A DNA stretch of 64,000 nucleotides, from assembly GCA_039801085.1 (NCBI GenBank), contig JBDRTY010000004.1, forward strand, positions 43,666-107,665, read 5' to 3'. The notes beneath the pieces were generated by a model. The model ran no database searches. It was not told the origin of the DNA and saw only the letters and a list, made by a program, of their open reading frames with translations. The stretch is from a candidate division WOR-3 bacterium. Lineage in GTDB: Bacteria > Hydrothermota > Tepidihabitantia > Tepidihabitantales > Tepidihabitantaceae. How positions within the stretch are numbered: the first letter of the stretch is position 1; every line of letters starts with the position of its first letter. Made by a program: the position numbers and the translations under genes. Below, in pieces: positions 18,718 through 27,913 of the stretch.

Positions 18718-18746
18718 TTTATATCCAACTTCTCTCCAGGTGTCAA
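18718..18746 (-). promoter_or_regulatory. dnaE promoter, leaderless type
   Basis: On the minus strand, TTGACA (18741-18746), 17-nt spacer and TATAAA (18718-18723), followed by 7 nt to the ATG at 18710. No ribosome-binding site fits in between. Confidence 0.8.
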
Positions 18747-19015
18747 ACATAACACCGACACACCGTCATGAAGACTTGTGTAAAAATTTGAAGCCTCACA
18801 CATCATTGGCTTAGTGGCCACCGATCAACGCTCTAATCAGCTATTAATTGTCCCCCGTAAGATATATTTGATTTGCCAGCCAACAAGCCCACTCGCTATA
18901 AAAAATAACTTGACAGAAAGCAAAATTGCGTTATAGTTATTATAGATTGCTGGGTTACAACGATTATCAAAGAAATTTCTGTAAGGGGAGCAGAAATATA
19001 TAAACAGGAGGAACT
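18747..19015. other. Gap between dnaE and the small 19.0-kb gene
   Basis: It holds two divergent promoters' flanks and no gene that can be supported. The AT-rich right half contains the promoter at 18910-18937 and a leader of about 70 nt with a short palindrome (AGAAATTTCT) and an AGGAGG. An open frame upstream of dnaE continues into it but has no codon-use or homology support. Confidence 0.6.
18910..18937 (+). promoter_or_regulatory. Promoter of the 19.0-kb gene, leadered type
   Basis: TTGACA (18910-18915), 16-nt spacer, TATAGT (18932-18937). Transcription should start near 18944. The resulting 70-nt leader ends in AGGAGGAACT before the ATG at 19016. Confidence 0.7.
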
Positions 19016-19333
19016 ATGCGTGGTCCTTACCTTCTCCGTCCCCTGCAGGTAGATATCTCTGTACCGGATAAAATTGGCGGGGTCTACTGTCTCTCCAAAA
19101 ATTCCAAAAAGATTGAAATAGTTGCACGGGCAGAACGTAACTTGCGTGATGCAATCAAGGCACACTGGAAAGAATACGAATTTTTCTGGTATGAACCGGC
19201 GCTGACGCCCCGAGAGGCTTACTTAAATCAGTGCTACACCTATCACCGGTTTTGTGAAAACGGTAACGGCGCTCACGAACACCCGAAACCTCCGGAGAAG
19301 GTTGAAATCAAGTGCCCGGTTTGCGGTGTATAA
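19016..19333 (+). CDS. Small GIY-YIG-like protein with C-terminal CxxC
   Basis: 105 residues. I do not recognise a named family with certainty. The order of elements resembles the GIY-YIG nuclease fold: VPDKIGGVYCLS (like the first GIY strand), KIEIVARAERNLRDAIKAHW (like the YVG-x-NLR-x-R-x-H region) and EAYLNQCYTYHRF, where the catalytic Glu would be expected and Asn is found instead. The protein ends in KCPVCG, half of a zinc ribbon. A catalytically dead or modified GIY-YIG domain is inference. The gene has its own strong promoter and ribosome-binding site and stands alone between dnaE and a convergent gene. Confidence 0.7.
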   Translation: MRGPYLLRPLQVDISVPDKIGGVYCLSKNSKKIEIVARAERNLRDAIKAHWKEYEFFWYEPALTPREAYLNQCYTYHRFCENGNGAHEHPKPPEKVEIKCPVCGV

Positions 19334-19347
19334 TTGAACATAATATA

Positions 19348-22089
19348 TTAATCAAGATTCTTGTTCTGAAGGAATAGATCATCTATAATTTGACTGGTTA
19401 TGCCAAAGTAAACTTGTAATTTCCCAAAATTTGTTCTACCGGTACTTAGTCCTAAATTCAGCCTCAGGGGTAAATAATGGGCTAAAACCAGATCGGCTCC
19501 GATCTCCAATCCTGCTCCGATATCCCAATTATCAATATGAGAGGAAAATTTGTTGCTGACAACGCCGCCTTCACTAAAAACCGCAGCATTCAGATTGCTC
19601 AAAAATAATGGCGCCAGACCTAATCCCCTCTCTACCCACAAGATCGGAAACCGGCCTTCAAGACCACAAATAACTGCGCCTGCCCCCGTCATCTGAGGAC
19701 ATCCCCGTAACCTTAATAAACCGGGTTTATTTCCAATTTCAAACGCCGAACGCCGTGATGTATCACCGACTGATACCGCACCAGCAAAATGTATCTTCAG
19801 ACTCCAGTTTTCTGACCTTCTTCCCAGATATTCATTCCAGGACAGCACAAATCTTGCAAGATTGCTGGATTGAAGCAATAAAGTTGGATGAAAATCAGCC
19901 AGGATTCCCATATTTCTTCCTCTTGCCGGTGCCACATTATAACGGAATATCCGAGCATTGCTGAAATTATAAAATCCGTCAAAAATCAGGCTCATCTTCT
20001 GCTCGCGATTAAACCTTAAACCTATGCCGAGATTTTGCTGGCATTGTTGCCTTACCAGCGGCAAACTGACACCCAATCTTGCTTGTTGCGATCTCAACAT
20101 TAATTTGCTCCTTAATTCGAAAATCGGACGGTACCGATGAAGTTCATACACAAAACTCAGCATCGGTGATCTTTGATGAATTTGGTAACCGGCAAAGCAG
20201 TAATAGCGGTGAAACTGCAGTACATCCCAGCCGAATGTTCCGGCTCCTATCGACCATCCATCACTGTATTGAAGCATCGGTAACCAGAACTTGGGCAACA
20301 CTGAAGGAAAGGGAGAATAATAAAAAAGCTCATACGTATCCGGTTTAAAGCTGTAATCTACATCAGGATAAGTGTCCGCATAGCTGACCGCTCTCCGCCA
20401 CAGCTGCGGTCTTATCTCAGCAACACCAAGCCCCTCACCATCCCCGGTCAGAAGAGTAAATGCGACCTTACGGTCATTAGGTGAAACTGACGATTCAAAA
20501 ACACCAGTCAGTACATTTGTGCACCGATAAAGCTCATGGGTCTCAACCGCATATGCATAAAGATTATAAGTTCCACTGCGATCTGATATGAAATATAAGT
20601 ACTTACCGGTGCGCGACCACCAGGGATTAATATCATTTGCCCGGTCGCGAGTTATCGGTAGCATCCAGCCTGTTTTCAAATCCAAGATTTCAATATCCGA
20701 GTACCCCCCAGTGCGCCACACACTCACAGCAACCAGTCCGCCTCCGGGAGAAAAACGTGGCGTCCGGAAATAGTCCTGGTTATCAAGTTCTGCAATCACC
20801 GTCTGCTCACCTGTTCGGTAATTGATAACCTTGAGCCGGCTCACGCCATCACAATTACTCACATAGACAATATGAGTCGAATCCGGTGCAAAATCAGGAT
20901 CAGATGCTCGTTCGCCCTTTGTCAACCGAACTACAGCTGGATGCCTTAGTGCGTAAACGAAAATATCACCCTGAAGGTACCCGCTCCCTTCCTCAATTAG
21001 TTCTGAAAAGGCAAGACGTTCACCGTCCGGCGAAACACTCAAACTGCCGAAAATCCGTCCCTCCCTGATAGTCCTGACCGTCATTTTTCCCAGCTCTAGT
21101 TCTCTGATCGCGGTGGTGTTAACGGTATTTGCAGATATGAAATAAATACTTTTCCCGGAATGTGACCAGGCTGGAGAAGAAACATGAGTTTCTCCACAGT
21201 TGATTTGTGTAATGGATGTCAAGCTTTCTCGGTAAATTTCTACTTTCAACGACTCAGCCTGTTGAACCAACCATTGCTTCCAATCACTCCAGAGTGAACT
21301 GGTAAATTTCCCGAAGACCTTCTTCATCGATCTATCTTCAACAAAAGGCAGATAAAATGATTTTTTGTAATTAAACTCCTCCCAGATGGCATCCCCGTGG
21401 ACCATGGCTAAAAAAGATACAAAACTGCTGCCGTAGAGATATGGTGCCAGTGCTGCGGGATACTGCTGCAGCTGATAATGGTTACACTGGTCGAGCTGAA
21501 GCAGACGTTTTTCCCATACGGCTTCGTTTAATATCGAGCGCCATTCAACGCTCCGCAATCTCCCCATGGTACTGAATCGGGTTTCGTTGTAAACTGCATA
21601 ACCCTCAAGAAGCCAGGCAGGAAGTAAAGCATTGGGCAGGATAATTCTGCCGAAAATGCGACGGGGGATGCGAAGCGGTCCATGACATTGATCCATCTGA
21701 CATATATGAGAAAATTCGTGGAGAATAAGTGTCCTCAACCAGTCGTCATCGTTACTTCTTGCATCACGGGGGAAAAATGGCAGTATGACAATTGTGTTTT
21801 CAGGAAAAGGCGTGGCATAACCATTATAACAATCATAATAATCAGCAATGACAATGTGTACCCGCCCTTCAGGAATACTAACACCATTATCCTTTAGTGT
21901 TTCTCTGACGTTTTCGGCTACTGAGGCCACTTTTCGTACCATTTCCATCCGTTCGTAACCGGGAATACCATGAGCAGGAAAATGGATTACAAAATGCTCT
22001 GATTCAAGCGTAAACCAGTTAAACCCTGAATCAAAATGAACATCGCTGAAGCTGCAGAGGAAAGTGAATATCCAGCAAAAAAAACTCAT
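19348..22089 (-). CDS. Peptidase-MA-like, TolB-type propeller and beta-barrel fusion
   Basis: 913 residues. A signal peptide precedes a gluzincin-like domain that starts ESEHFVIHFP and contains the zinc motif LILHEFSHICQMDQ, with the possible third ligand in WLLEGYAVYNETRF. The middle (about residues 300-600) has PD40/TolB-like beta-propeller repeats (SPAWSHSGKSIYFIS, then SVSPDGERLAFSEL). The last 300 residues are strand-rich with alternating hydrophobic residues, like an outer-membrane barrel of the surface-antigen type. Exposure of a protease through such a barrel is inference. It overlaps truD by 4 nt (ATGA). Confidence 0.82.
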   Translation of the reverse strand: MSFFCWIFTFLCSFSDVHFDSGFNWFTLESEHFVIHFPAHGIPGYERMEMVRKVASVAENVRETLKDNGVSIPEGRVHIVIADYYDCYNGYATPFPENTIVILPFFPRDARSNDDDWLRTLILHEFSHICQMDQCHGPLRIPRRIFGRIILPNALLPAWLLEGYAVYNETRFSTMGRLRSVEWRSILNEAVWEKRLLQLDQCNHYQLQQYPAALAPYLYGSSFVSFLAMVHGDAIWEEFNYKKSFYLPFVEDRSMKKVFGKFTSSLWSDWKQWLVQQAESLKVEIYRESLTSITQINCGETHVSSPAWSHSGKSIYFISANTVNTTAIRELELGKMTVRTIREGRIFGSLSVSPDGERLAFSELIEEGSGYLQGDIFVYALRHPAVVRLTKGERASDPDFAPDSTHIVYVSNCDGVSRLKVINYRTGEQTVIAELDNQDYFRTPRFSPGGGLVAVSVWRTGGYSDIEILDLKTGWMLPITRDRANDINPWWSRTGKYLYFISDRSGTYNLYAYAVETHELYRCTNVLTGVFESSVSPNDRKVAFTLLTGDGEGLGVAEIRPQLWRRAVSYADTYPDVDYSFKPDTYELFYYSPFPSVLPKFWLPMLQYSDGWSIGAGTFGWDVLQFHRYYCFAGYQIHQRSPMLSFVYELHRYRPIFELRSKLMLRSQQARLGVSLPLVRQQCQQNLGIGLRFNREQKMSLIFDGFYNFSNARIFRYNVAPARGRNMGILADFHPTLLLQSSNLARFVLSWNEYLGRRSENWSLKIHFAGAVSVGDTSRRSAFEIGNKPGLLRLRGCPQMTGAGAVICGLEGRFPILWVERGLGLAPLFLSNLNAAVFSEGGVVSNKFSSHIDNWDIGAGLEIGADLVLAHYLPLRLNLGLSTGRTNFGKLQVYFGITSQIIDDLFLQNKNLD

Positions 22090-23240
22090 CGGGCAACTAA
22101 TCTCTTCAGCAGAACAGTGGCAAAGCAGCCCGGCGGCAAATCAAAGGCAAGTCTAATTTTATATTTATCAGGGTACAACTCATCAGTGTGAGGCTGATCC
22201 ATTTTGAGTTTATCCGGCTTGAATACTGCCGGGCGCTTCCAGGATTTGAAATACAATCCCTTGATGCGAAATTTCAATTTCAGCATTTTAAGTTCCAGAC
22301 CATCCCTTTTCAGCACCGAGTTAACAATGCGCTCAACTCTTTCGCTCTCATATTCTGCATGCGGACCGGGTGTGGGAATTGAAAGCTGTCCGAGGTATTT
22401 TGCATCCTCAGTGCTCAAATCCCCGAAGAACGCCATTACCCCAAGGTTATATCGAACCCGGAACCGGACTACCCCCATTTCTTCCAGCAGCAATCGTAAA
22501 GTCTCATTCCACAACCAGGATTGGTAGGCATTGATAAAAAGTTCAAGGAGCGTTTTGGGTAACAACTTTATCGCACCTTCAAAGTCTCGCGGTTGCTGCA
22601 CAAGGTGCTTCACTGCTTTCTTCCCTTCGAAAGGAGCGATTTCGAGACATTTCTGCCAGTTGCCCCAGTTTAGCGCCAGCTCCTGTTTGACTTTTCGCAT
22701 CCGGGAATCATCACTGGCAGATGGCGTGGCGAGAAAAAGTTTCAACGCCCCGTTGTAATGGCCATCGATTAATTTCCGGGCAATAAACCCGGCATGATGC
22801 CGAGCCGACCCGAACCGCTGTTCATCATAATAGTTTGCAACTCCATAACGTTCAACCGCGGGCAATGATTGTTCGATTGTTTTAATCTCATCCGCATTCA
22901 GACAGCGAACCGTAATCTGAAATCGATTTGCTATCAATCGCTCCGGAGTTACCGGCTCATCTGCCATACCTACCTGGATCAATCGGTAATTTGATGATGT
23001 AATCTGTTCGGGGCCCTGGCCGGGCAGAGACAGATACTGAATCGAAAACGAATAACGGTCCTTAAGCCCAGCACGAGATAAACCCTTTAATTGATAACGA
23101 ACTTGGATATCGCGGATGACGTCGAGCGTGTTCCAGAACCTTTTTTCCAGCCGGTAGATAGAATATCTGCCTCGGCTCTTGATTTTCAAGCGAACAATTT
23201 CTTCCACGAAAAAATCATCAGGTTGACATTTTATTTTCAT
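22086..23240 (-). CDS. truD: tRNA pseudouridine(13) synthase TruD
   Basis: 384 residues starting [14 protein letters not shown], which is the usual TruD N-terminus. The catalytic Asp is in [25 protein letters not shown] is the family's second motif. TruD makes pseudouridine at position 13 of tRNA-Glu. The start at 23240 is preferred over a longer reading because it overlaps the GDT1 stop as ATGA and gives the conserved N-terminus. Gene order is fabD, GDT1-like, truD, propeller protein, all overlapping or adjacent. Confidence 0.93.
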   Translation of the reverse strand: MKIKCQPDDFFVEEIVRLKIKSRGRYSIYRLEKRFWNTLDVIRDIQVRYQLKGLSRAGLKDRYSFSIQYLSLPGQGPEQITSSNYRLIQVGMADEPVTPERLIANRFQITVRCLNADEIKTIEQSLPAVERYGVANYYDEQRFGSARHHAGFIARKLIDGHYNGALKLFLATPSASDDSRMRKVKQELALNWGNWQKCLEIAPFEGKKAVKHLVQQPRDFEGAIKLLPKTLLELFINAYQSWLWNETLRLLLEEMGVVRFRVRYNLGVMAFFGDLSTEDAKYLGQLSIPTPGPHAEYESERVERIVNSVLKRDGLELKMLKLKFRIKGLYFKSWKRPAVFKPDKLKMDQPHTDELYPDKYKIRLAFDLPPGCFATVLLKRLVAR

Positions 23241-23515
23241 GCCCTGACGCTGCGTAGAATCATGATCACTCCGATGATTACAAAAATTGCACCGGCGACC
23301 ACATTGACCCATCTTGTCGGTACAACTTTAGTCAAATTTGCCCCCAGAATTGCTGCCAGAAATGAAGATACGGTCAGCGCCAGTACACTCCCCAGAAAAA
23401 CCGGCCAAAAGCTTCGGAATCCACTTGCAAAGGAAAATGTCGCCAGCTGGGTTTTATCTCCCAGTTCGGCAAGAAAAATTGTTACAAATGTAACACTAAA
23501 ACATTTCCAGTCCAT
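23237..23515 (-). CDS. Single-domain GDT1/TMEM165-type transporter
   Basis: 92 residues with three hydrophobic helices and the UPF0016 signature [11 protein letters not shown] at about residues 17-27. Most family members have two such domains, with a second E-x-G-D-K/R motif. Here there is one, so the protein should act as a dimer or with a partner elsewhere. The family transports Mn2+ or Ca2+; the substrate here is unknown. The ATG at 23515 follows the fabD stop codon by 1 nt, and the stop overlaps truD. Confidence 0.85.
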   Translation of the reverse strand: MDWKCFSVTFVTIFLAELGDKTQLATFSFASGFRSFWPVFLGSVLALTVSSFLAAILGANLTKVVPTRWVNVVAGAIFVIIGVIMILRSVRA

Positions 23516-23516
23516 T

Positions 23517-24443
23517 TTATCCCACCCCTGCGACCGCCGAAAGTTCTTCGGTTTTTCCAATCGGCTGTACATTCAAATCGGAGGCTATCCGTTTTACCAG
23601 CCCGCTGAGAACCTTTCCAGGTCCGACCTCCCAGAAAAAATGACACCCCAGCTCCCGGGCACTGTATATGATATCCACCCAGCGAACTGGCGAAATCAGC
23701 TGGCGGGTAAGGTTACGCCGGATCTCATCTGCCGAGTACGCGGGTCTGCCAGTTACATTCATAATTACCGGAAACTTGGGATCGGCCAGCTCAAATTGCC
23801 CGAGATAAGAAGCAAACTCCCTTGCTGATTCCTCAAGCAATGGTGAATGAAATGCTCCGGATACCGGCAGCGGCACCACTTTTAACGCACCTCGTTCCCT
23901 TGCTGCATTCATTGCCAATTGTACTGCTTCCGGTTCACCGGAAATGACGGTCTGTTTCGGTTCATTGTAATTTGCGGGCACAACCACCCCTGTTACCTCA
24001 TTGCATATCTCCTCAACCACACTGCTTTGAATACCGATGATTGCCGCCATCATACCTGGCCTTTTCTCACCTTCTCTAAACATCAATTCAGCCCGCCTCT
24101 TAACCAGTTTCAAAACCGCTTCAAATCCAAGAGATCCGGCAGCGTAAAGAGCCGAATACTCGCCCAGTGAATGCCCGGCAGCGAGAATCGGTGTAATGAC
24201 ATCCTTCAAAACTGCCAGAACTGCCATCGAATGAACAAGAATGGCAGGTTGAGTATACCGTGTCTGACGGAGCTCTTCCTCCGGTCCTTCAAATGATATT
24301 CTCTTGACAGGAATTTCAAGCACCTCTTCAGCCCGTTCGTATACCATCCGTGCTGCTGCAAAATTGTTATAAAGATCCTGTCCCATGCCGACATACTGTG
24401 ACCCCTGACCGGGAAATAGAAACCCCGCATTACTATTCATCAT
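23517..24443 (-). CDS. fabD: Malonyl-CoA:ACP transacylase
   Basis: 308 residues. It moves malonyl groups from CoA to acyl carrier protein for fatty-acid synthesis. [13 protein letters not shown] opens the protein, the nucleophile elbow is [14 protein letters not shown], and the catalytic His is in [16 protein letters not shown] lies before two adjacent ATG codons. A promoter at 24470-24497 gives a leader of about 20 nt. No other fab gene is in the window; GDT1-like and truD genes follow in the same unit. Confidence 0.95.
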   Translation of the reverse strand: MMNSNAGFLFPGQGSQYVGMGQDLYNNFAAARMVYERAEEVLEIPVKRISFEGPEEELRQTRYTQPAILVHSMAVLAVLKDVITPILAAGHSLGEYSALYAAGSLGFEAVLKLVKRRAELMFREGEKRPGMMAAIIGIQSSVVEEICNEVTGVVVPANYNEPKQTVISGEPEAVQLAMNAARERGALKVVPLPVSGAFHSPLLEESAREFASYLGQFELADPKFPVIMNVTGRPAYSADEIRRNLTRQLISPVRWVDIIYSARELGCHFFWEVGPGKVLSGLVKRIASDLNVQPIGKTEELSAVAGVG

Positions 24444-24469
24444 TGCCTCCTTTTAAATATCACTCTGGG

Positions 24470-24497
24470 ATAATAAAAATTATTTTCTCCCGGTCAA
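24470..24497 (-). promoter_or_regulatory. fabD promoter, leadered type
   Basis: On the minus strand, TTGACC (24492-24497), 16-nt spacer and TATTAT (24470-24475). Transcription should start near 24463, just upstream of the AAAGGAGG. Confidence 0.68.
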
Positions 24498-24530
24498 CAA
24501 AGTTGACTTCGATGATTTTAGTTAACAGTG

Positions 24531-25406
24531 TCAGATAATATGAATTTCTATCCGGGAATGTTTTGGTTGAGTGCCGGGAATAAAACGGGGCACGACTTTC
24601 AACCCATCGGATGGGAAAACTACTCTTCGCCGAATTTCGGTTTCCAATACCCGGCAGCGATCGGCAGAAAGCTGTTCCTTCTCACTGTAAACATAAACTA
24701 CTGTTTCCTTTCTAAACCGCTCCTTGATCAGGTTGGCAATTTCATCGAGTCGGGCGTTCGCATCAGAAGTAAATTCTGCCCCAGTGGGAATGAAAAGCAT
24801 ATCGGCAGCAATCGAAACAATCCATTCGTTTTTCTCCTGCCACACAACAGCATTTATCTTCTGCGGCTCACAGTTAATGCGCGTCTGATTTCCATGTGCA
24901 TCATAGGCACTGAAGGTAAAACTGTAGACATCTCCGGTTGCTATTGGTTCACCAGCATCGTTTCTTCCATCCCAAATAATTACAGCCGGAGGTGTTCCCT
25001 TTTCCCGAACCCGGCGGACTGTCTCGCCAAGTGAATTGGCGATTTCCAGTTCCCAAGATGCTACGCGTTTTTCAAACTTGGGCAGAAAAACCAAAATATC
25101 ACCATGAACCAGTGTCCTTTCTACGGGCACCCGGAGAAAGGACGATTTGATGAAACGCTGAGGAATGGTAAGCGAATCAATTGCCTGCAACAGCCCGTCG
25201 TCAAATATATAGCTCCCCGGCGCCAGCAGGTCGTTAAGTGGTGTCCATGGATCAAGCTGGGGAGGAAAAAACAGTTTCTGATCGCTTATTTTCATCTCCG
25301 CTTCGCCGGTAATGAGTTCCTCTCCTAATGCATGTTCAGCAGGTGGTTTCTGCTGCATACTGTCCGGACTTTGCGCAAAAAGTAATAACACAAATACAAG
25401 ATTCAT
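24531..25406 (-). CDS. FlgD-Ig plus divergent OmpA-like exported protein
   Basis: 291 residues. After a short signal sequence (MNLVFVLLLFAQS) and a linker comes a FlgD-type Ig domain: SLGETVRRVREKG, then IIWDGRNDAGEPIATGDVY. The C-terminal 100 residues look like an OmpA domain (FIPTGAEFTSDANARLDEI) but lack the GHTD motif, so peptidoglycan binding is doubtful. It is the last gene of the eight-gene envelope operon, 6 nt after the TonB gene. A link between the motor and the cell wall or surface is inference. Confidence 0.78.
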   Translation of the reverse strand: MNLVFVLLLFAQSPDSMQQKPPAEHALGEELITGEAEMKISDQKLFFPPQLDPWTPLNDLLAPGSYIFDDGLLQAIDSLTIPQRFIKSSFLRVPVERTLVHGDILVFLPKFEKRVASWELEIANSLGETVRRVREKGTPPAVIIWDGRNDAGEPIATGDVYSFTFSAYDAHGNQTRINCEPQKINAVVWQEKNEWIVSIAADMLFIPTGAEFTSDANARLDEIANLIKERFRKETVVYVYSEKEQLSADRCRVLETEIRRRVVFPSDGLKVVPRFIPGTQPKHSRIEIHII

Positions 25407-25412
25407 ATATTA

Positions 25413-26330
25413 TTAAGACAGCTGAAAAACAAAGGTAATATCTCCCCACTGCTCTTCTGACTTGACGCCTGTGCCGAGAGGTGCAAATTCCCAGCAGCGC
25501 ACCGCATCTACCACTACCTGATCGAGCTCAGGATAACCGGAACTGGAGAGTACCTGAGGAATTCCCTTAACCTGTCCATTGGGCAGAACCCAGATACGCA
25601 CGGTCACGGTCCCGCTGATATGCTGATCGAGCGCCCATTTGGGATACTTGGGTTTCACTTTCCTGATAATCTCCCGCTGCGAAATCGGGCCTGCGATCTG
25701 AAAACTCGTCCCGCGAGACACCGGGACCTGAACGGTAGACTGAACCTGCTCCGGCGGTGATGGCAGGGCACTCCGGGCCCTTGCAGTTACCGGACGGTGT
25801 TCAATAGTCAGCTGGGGCTGCGGCGGTTGCGGAACCCCTGGAATCCCTCTCAACCCCATACCGGCACCGCTGCCACTGCCACTACCACGGGAAAGTGAAA
25901 TTGGTGCCTGAGCTAGGATCTCTTCGGTAGTCTGAGCAGCTCCCTTTCCTCCGATTCTAATCACATCCATCTCACCGTCCCGTGCGAGTTCATAACGGTC
26001 CAGCTCAATCCGTGCCTGCGATTCCGACCGCTCCAGTGTTGAACTCAAATCCAGCGGTACCACCTCCTCAGATGCTACACCCGCTGCATAAGTGGGAACT
26101 GACACATCTCCAGTATTCGGTCCACTACCGCCGGATGGTAATGGATTCTGATTAAGCACCCTGGCGACTTCGGGACGGTAAGTGACATCCATAAATGTCA
26201 CTTCCTGCAAATCCCACTCTGCCTCCCCGGAAGTACGATAGCGGGAAAACAGCAACAGCAGAGAGATATGAACTATCGCCGATATTACAAGCGCAATCTC
26301 AAAAGTACGTAAAGGCCGTTCCCGATCCAT
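25413..26330 (-). CDS. TonB-family energy transducer of the second motor
   Basis: 305 residues. An N-terminal membrane helix (IALVISAIVHISLLLLFSRY) leads into a long Pro/Gly/Ser-rich periplasmic spacer that includes a Gly-Ser run (about residues 165-180). The C-terminal TonB domain shows ISQREIIRKVKPKYPKWAL, then SGTVTVRIWVLPNGQVKG. The ATG at 26330 is preferred to an adjacent GTG that abuts the exbD stop. It should reach the outer membrane and be driven by ExbB-ExbD. Confidence 0.88.
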   Translation of the reverse strand: MDRERPLRTFEIALVISAIVHISLLLLFSRYRTSGEAEWDLQEVTFMDVTYRPEVARVLNQNPLPSGGSGPNTGDVSVPTYAAGVASEEVVPLDLSSTLERSESQARIELDRYELARDGEMDVIRIGGKGAAQTTEEILAQAPISLSRGSGSGSGAGMGLRGIPGVPQPPQPQLTIEHRPVTARARSALPSPPEQVQSTVQVPVSRGTSFQIAGPISQREIIRKVKPKYPKWALDQHISGTVTVRIWVLPNGQVKGIPQVLSSSGYPELDQVVVDAVRCWEFAPLGTGVKSEEQWGDITFVFQLS

Positions 26331-26333
26331 CAC

Positions 26334-26732
26334 TTATCCACCCTGGTTGATCTTTTTGGTTGCACAGGCAATTCGTACCGCACCTGCCTGCCGGGCACAG
26401 GCAAGTATATCCAGCACCGATGAATGGAGACACTGCTTATCTGCCCGGATAACAACCAGAATATAGGGGTCACGGGCTATTTCACCGGCGATACCGATCT
26501 TGAGTTCCTCAAGATCGGCAACCGGTTGATCATTGAGAAACAACTGCCCCTGAGCAGTCAGGGTTACCGTCACATCATTTTCCGTCTTGCGTTCTGCAGT
26601 GTGGGTCTGGGGAACATCCACCGGTGTCGAATTATGAGTCAAAACCATTGGTGCAACTACCATCATCACCAGCACCAGTATCAGACCGACGCATGCCATT
26701 GGAAGAATGTCAATATTAGGTGCTTCCTTCAT
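26334..26732 (-). CDS. ExbD-like protein lacking the membrane aspartate
   Basis: 132 residues with one transmembrane helix and an ExbD periplasmic domain (DVTVTLTAQGQLFLNDQ). In the family the helix begins P-x-x-D-V, where the Asp is protonated during proton flow. Here it reads LPMACVGLILVLVMMVV, with Cys at the Asp position. The protein may be a structural partner for the other ExbD. It overlaps that gene as ATGA and precedes the TonB gene. Confidence 0.87.
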   Translation of the reverse strand: MKEAPNIDILPMACVGLILVLVMMVVAPMVLTHNSTPVDVPQTHTAERKTENDVTVTLTAQGQLFLNDQPVADLEELKIGIAGEIARDPYILVVIRADKQCLHSSVLDILACARQAGAVRIACATKKINQGG

Positions 26733-27145
26733 CTTACCCTCCTCGTCCGCAGTAATGCAAGATCAGCAGCCCCGGCCTGCTTGGCTAAATCCAAGATTCG
26801 CATCACCTGTTCATACCTCACTCCCTCTTCTGCTGCCACGACCACCCGGCGTTCAACACTCCGTTGCAGCAATTTGGGTAAAAGTTCACTCAGGTTATCA
26901 AAACTCACCTGGGCTTCGTTCAACAGAATCTTGCCTTCTTTTGTAATGTAGATATTTGCCTTGATATCTGCACCCGGCTCATTGGCACCGGCCCTGGCTG
27001 CACCTGGAGCAGAAACGAAAATCCCCGACTCGAAAAACAGCGGCATTGAAACCATGAAGGCAATTACCAGGGACAGCGCAACATCCACCAGCGAATTCAG
27101 GATCAACCCGCTGGGACGAGGACGCTCAAGGTTTCTCCGGCGCAT
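26729..27145 (-). CDS. ExbD/TolR-family protein with intact aspartate
   Basis: 138 residues. The transmembrane helix contains the conserved Asp in LNSLVDVALSLVIAFMV. The periplasmic part has KANIYITKEGKILLNEAQ and a C-terminal YEQVMRILDLAKQAG helix typical of ExbD. The ATG at 27145 lies 2 nt after the exbB stop. An upstream TTG at 27160 is possible but less likely. It is the only subunit of this pair able to carry the proton by the classic mechanism. Confidence 0.88.
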   Translation of the reverse strand: MRRRNLERPRPSGLILNSLVDVALSLVIAFMVSMPLFFESGIFVSAPGAARAGANEPGADIKANIYITKEGKILLNEAQVSFDNLSELLPKLLQRSVERRVVVAAEEGVRYEQVMRILDLAKQAGAADLALLRTRRVR

Positions 27146-27147
27146 AC

Positions 27148-27870
27148 TCAGAACTTCCAAGCTTTATCCTCGGCAGCTGACGGCTGAGACTTGGGCAAAA
27201 CAACCTCAGATGGTGCATTAGTTTCTTGCGGAACCCCAGAACCACCTTGCAACTTGTAGCGCTGGAGCATCACTACGAGCCGTTCCGCAGTGCTTTCAAG
27301 AGACATAGCTACATCCGCCGCTTTTTTGGAAAAGTAATTGTAAAAAAACAGAACCGGGATCCCGATTAGTAAGCCGAACGCGGTAGTCAGCAGAGCCTCA
27401 GCAATACCCTTGGACACGACTGCCGGACCACCAGAACCGGTGGCTGCGATATTACTGAAGGCACCAATCAGGCCGGTAACCGTTCCCAGTAACCCCAAAA
27501 GCGTAGCTGCATTTGCCAGCGTCCCCATGCCCCCCAGCAATCGTTCGTATTTTATCCTCTCTTCAAGAATCAGACTGTAGAGCAAATCAGAAAGTTCGTC
27601 AGCGTTCAGTGCGAAGTTATCCAGCGCCACTGCAAACAGTCGTCCAAGCGGATTTTTCAGATTCCGGCTCCAGTTCAGAGCAGCCTCAACACCTGACCGC
27701 CCCAGTATCTGCCGAAGTTCAAGCAAACCTTTTGCCGGATTAAATCGATTTCTGATAAAATACCAGAACCGTTCGATTATCAGTGCCAGTGCGACAATCG
27801 ATGCCAGAAGTAAAATCATCATTACCGCACTGCTTCTGAAAATTGAAATCAGACTCTGTCCCATGATCAT
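27148..27870 (-). CDS. ExbB/TolQ-family proton channel of the second motor
   Basis: 240 residues with three membrane helices. The family core is NAATLLGLLGTVTGLIGAF, followed by the third helix ALLTTAFGLLIGIPVLFFYNYF. GGAGG lies 9 nt before the ATG. The last 25 residues are polar. It sits between a large TPR gene and two exbD genes. Compared with the tolQ at 11.9 kb it is a diverged paralogue, so the genome has at least two motors of this class. Confidence 0.92.
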   Translation of the reverse strand: MIMGQSLISIFRSSAVMMILLLASIVALALIIERFWYFIRNRFNPAKGLLELRQILGRSGVEAALNWSRNLKNPLGRLFAVALDNFALNADELSDLLYSLILEERIKYERLLGGMGTLANAATLLGLLGTVTGLIGAFSNIAATGSGGPAVVSKGIAEALLTTAFGLLIGIPVLFFYNYFSKKAADVAMSLESTAERLVVMLQRYKLQGGSGVPQETNAPSEVVLPKSQPSAAEDKAWKF

Positions 27871-27913
27871 GGTTATCTTCCTCCTGTCTGCCTGTTAAAA
27901 TAATTGCCACCCA

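Noticed and set aside
18711..18821. A 37-codon N-terminal extension of dnaE
   Set aside because: It contains the promoter and does not match the DnaE N-terminus; the PHP domain begins at the ATG at 18710.
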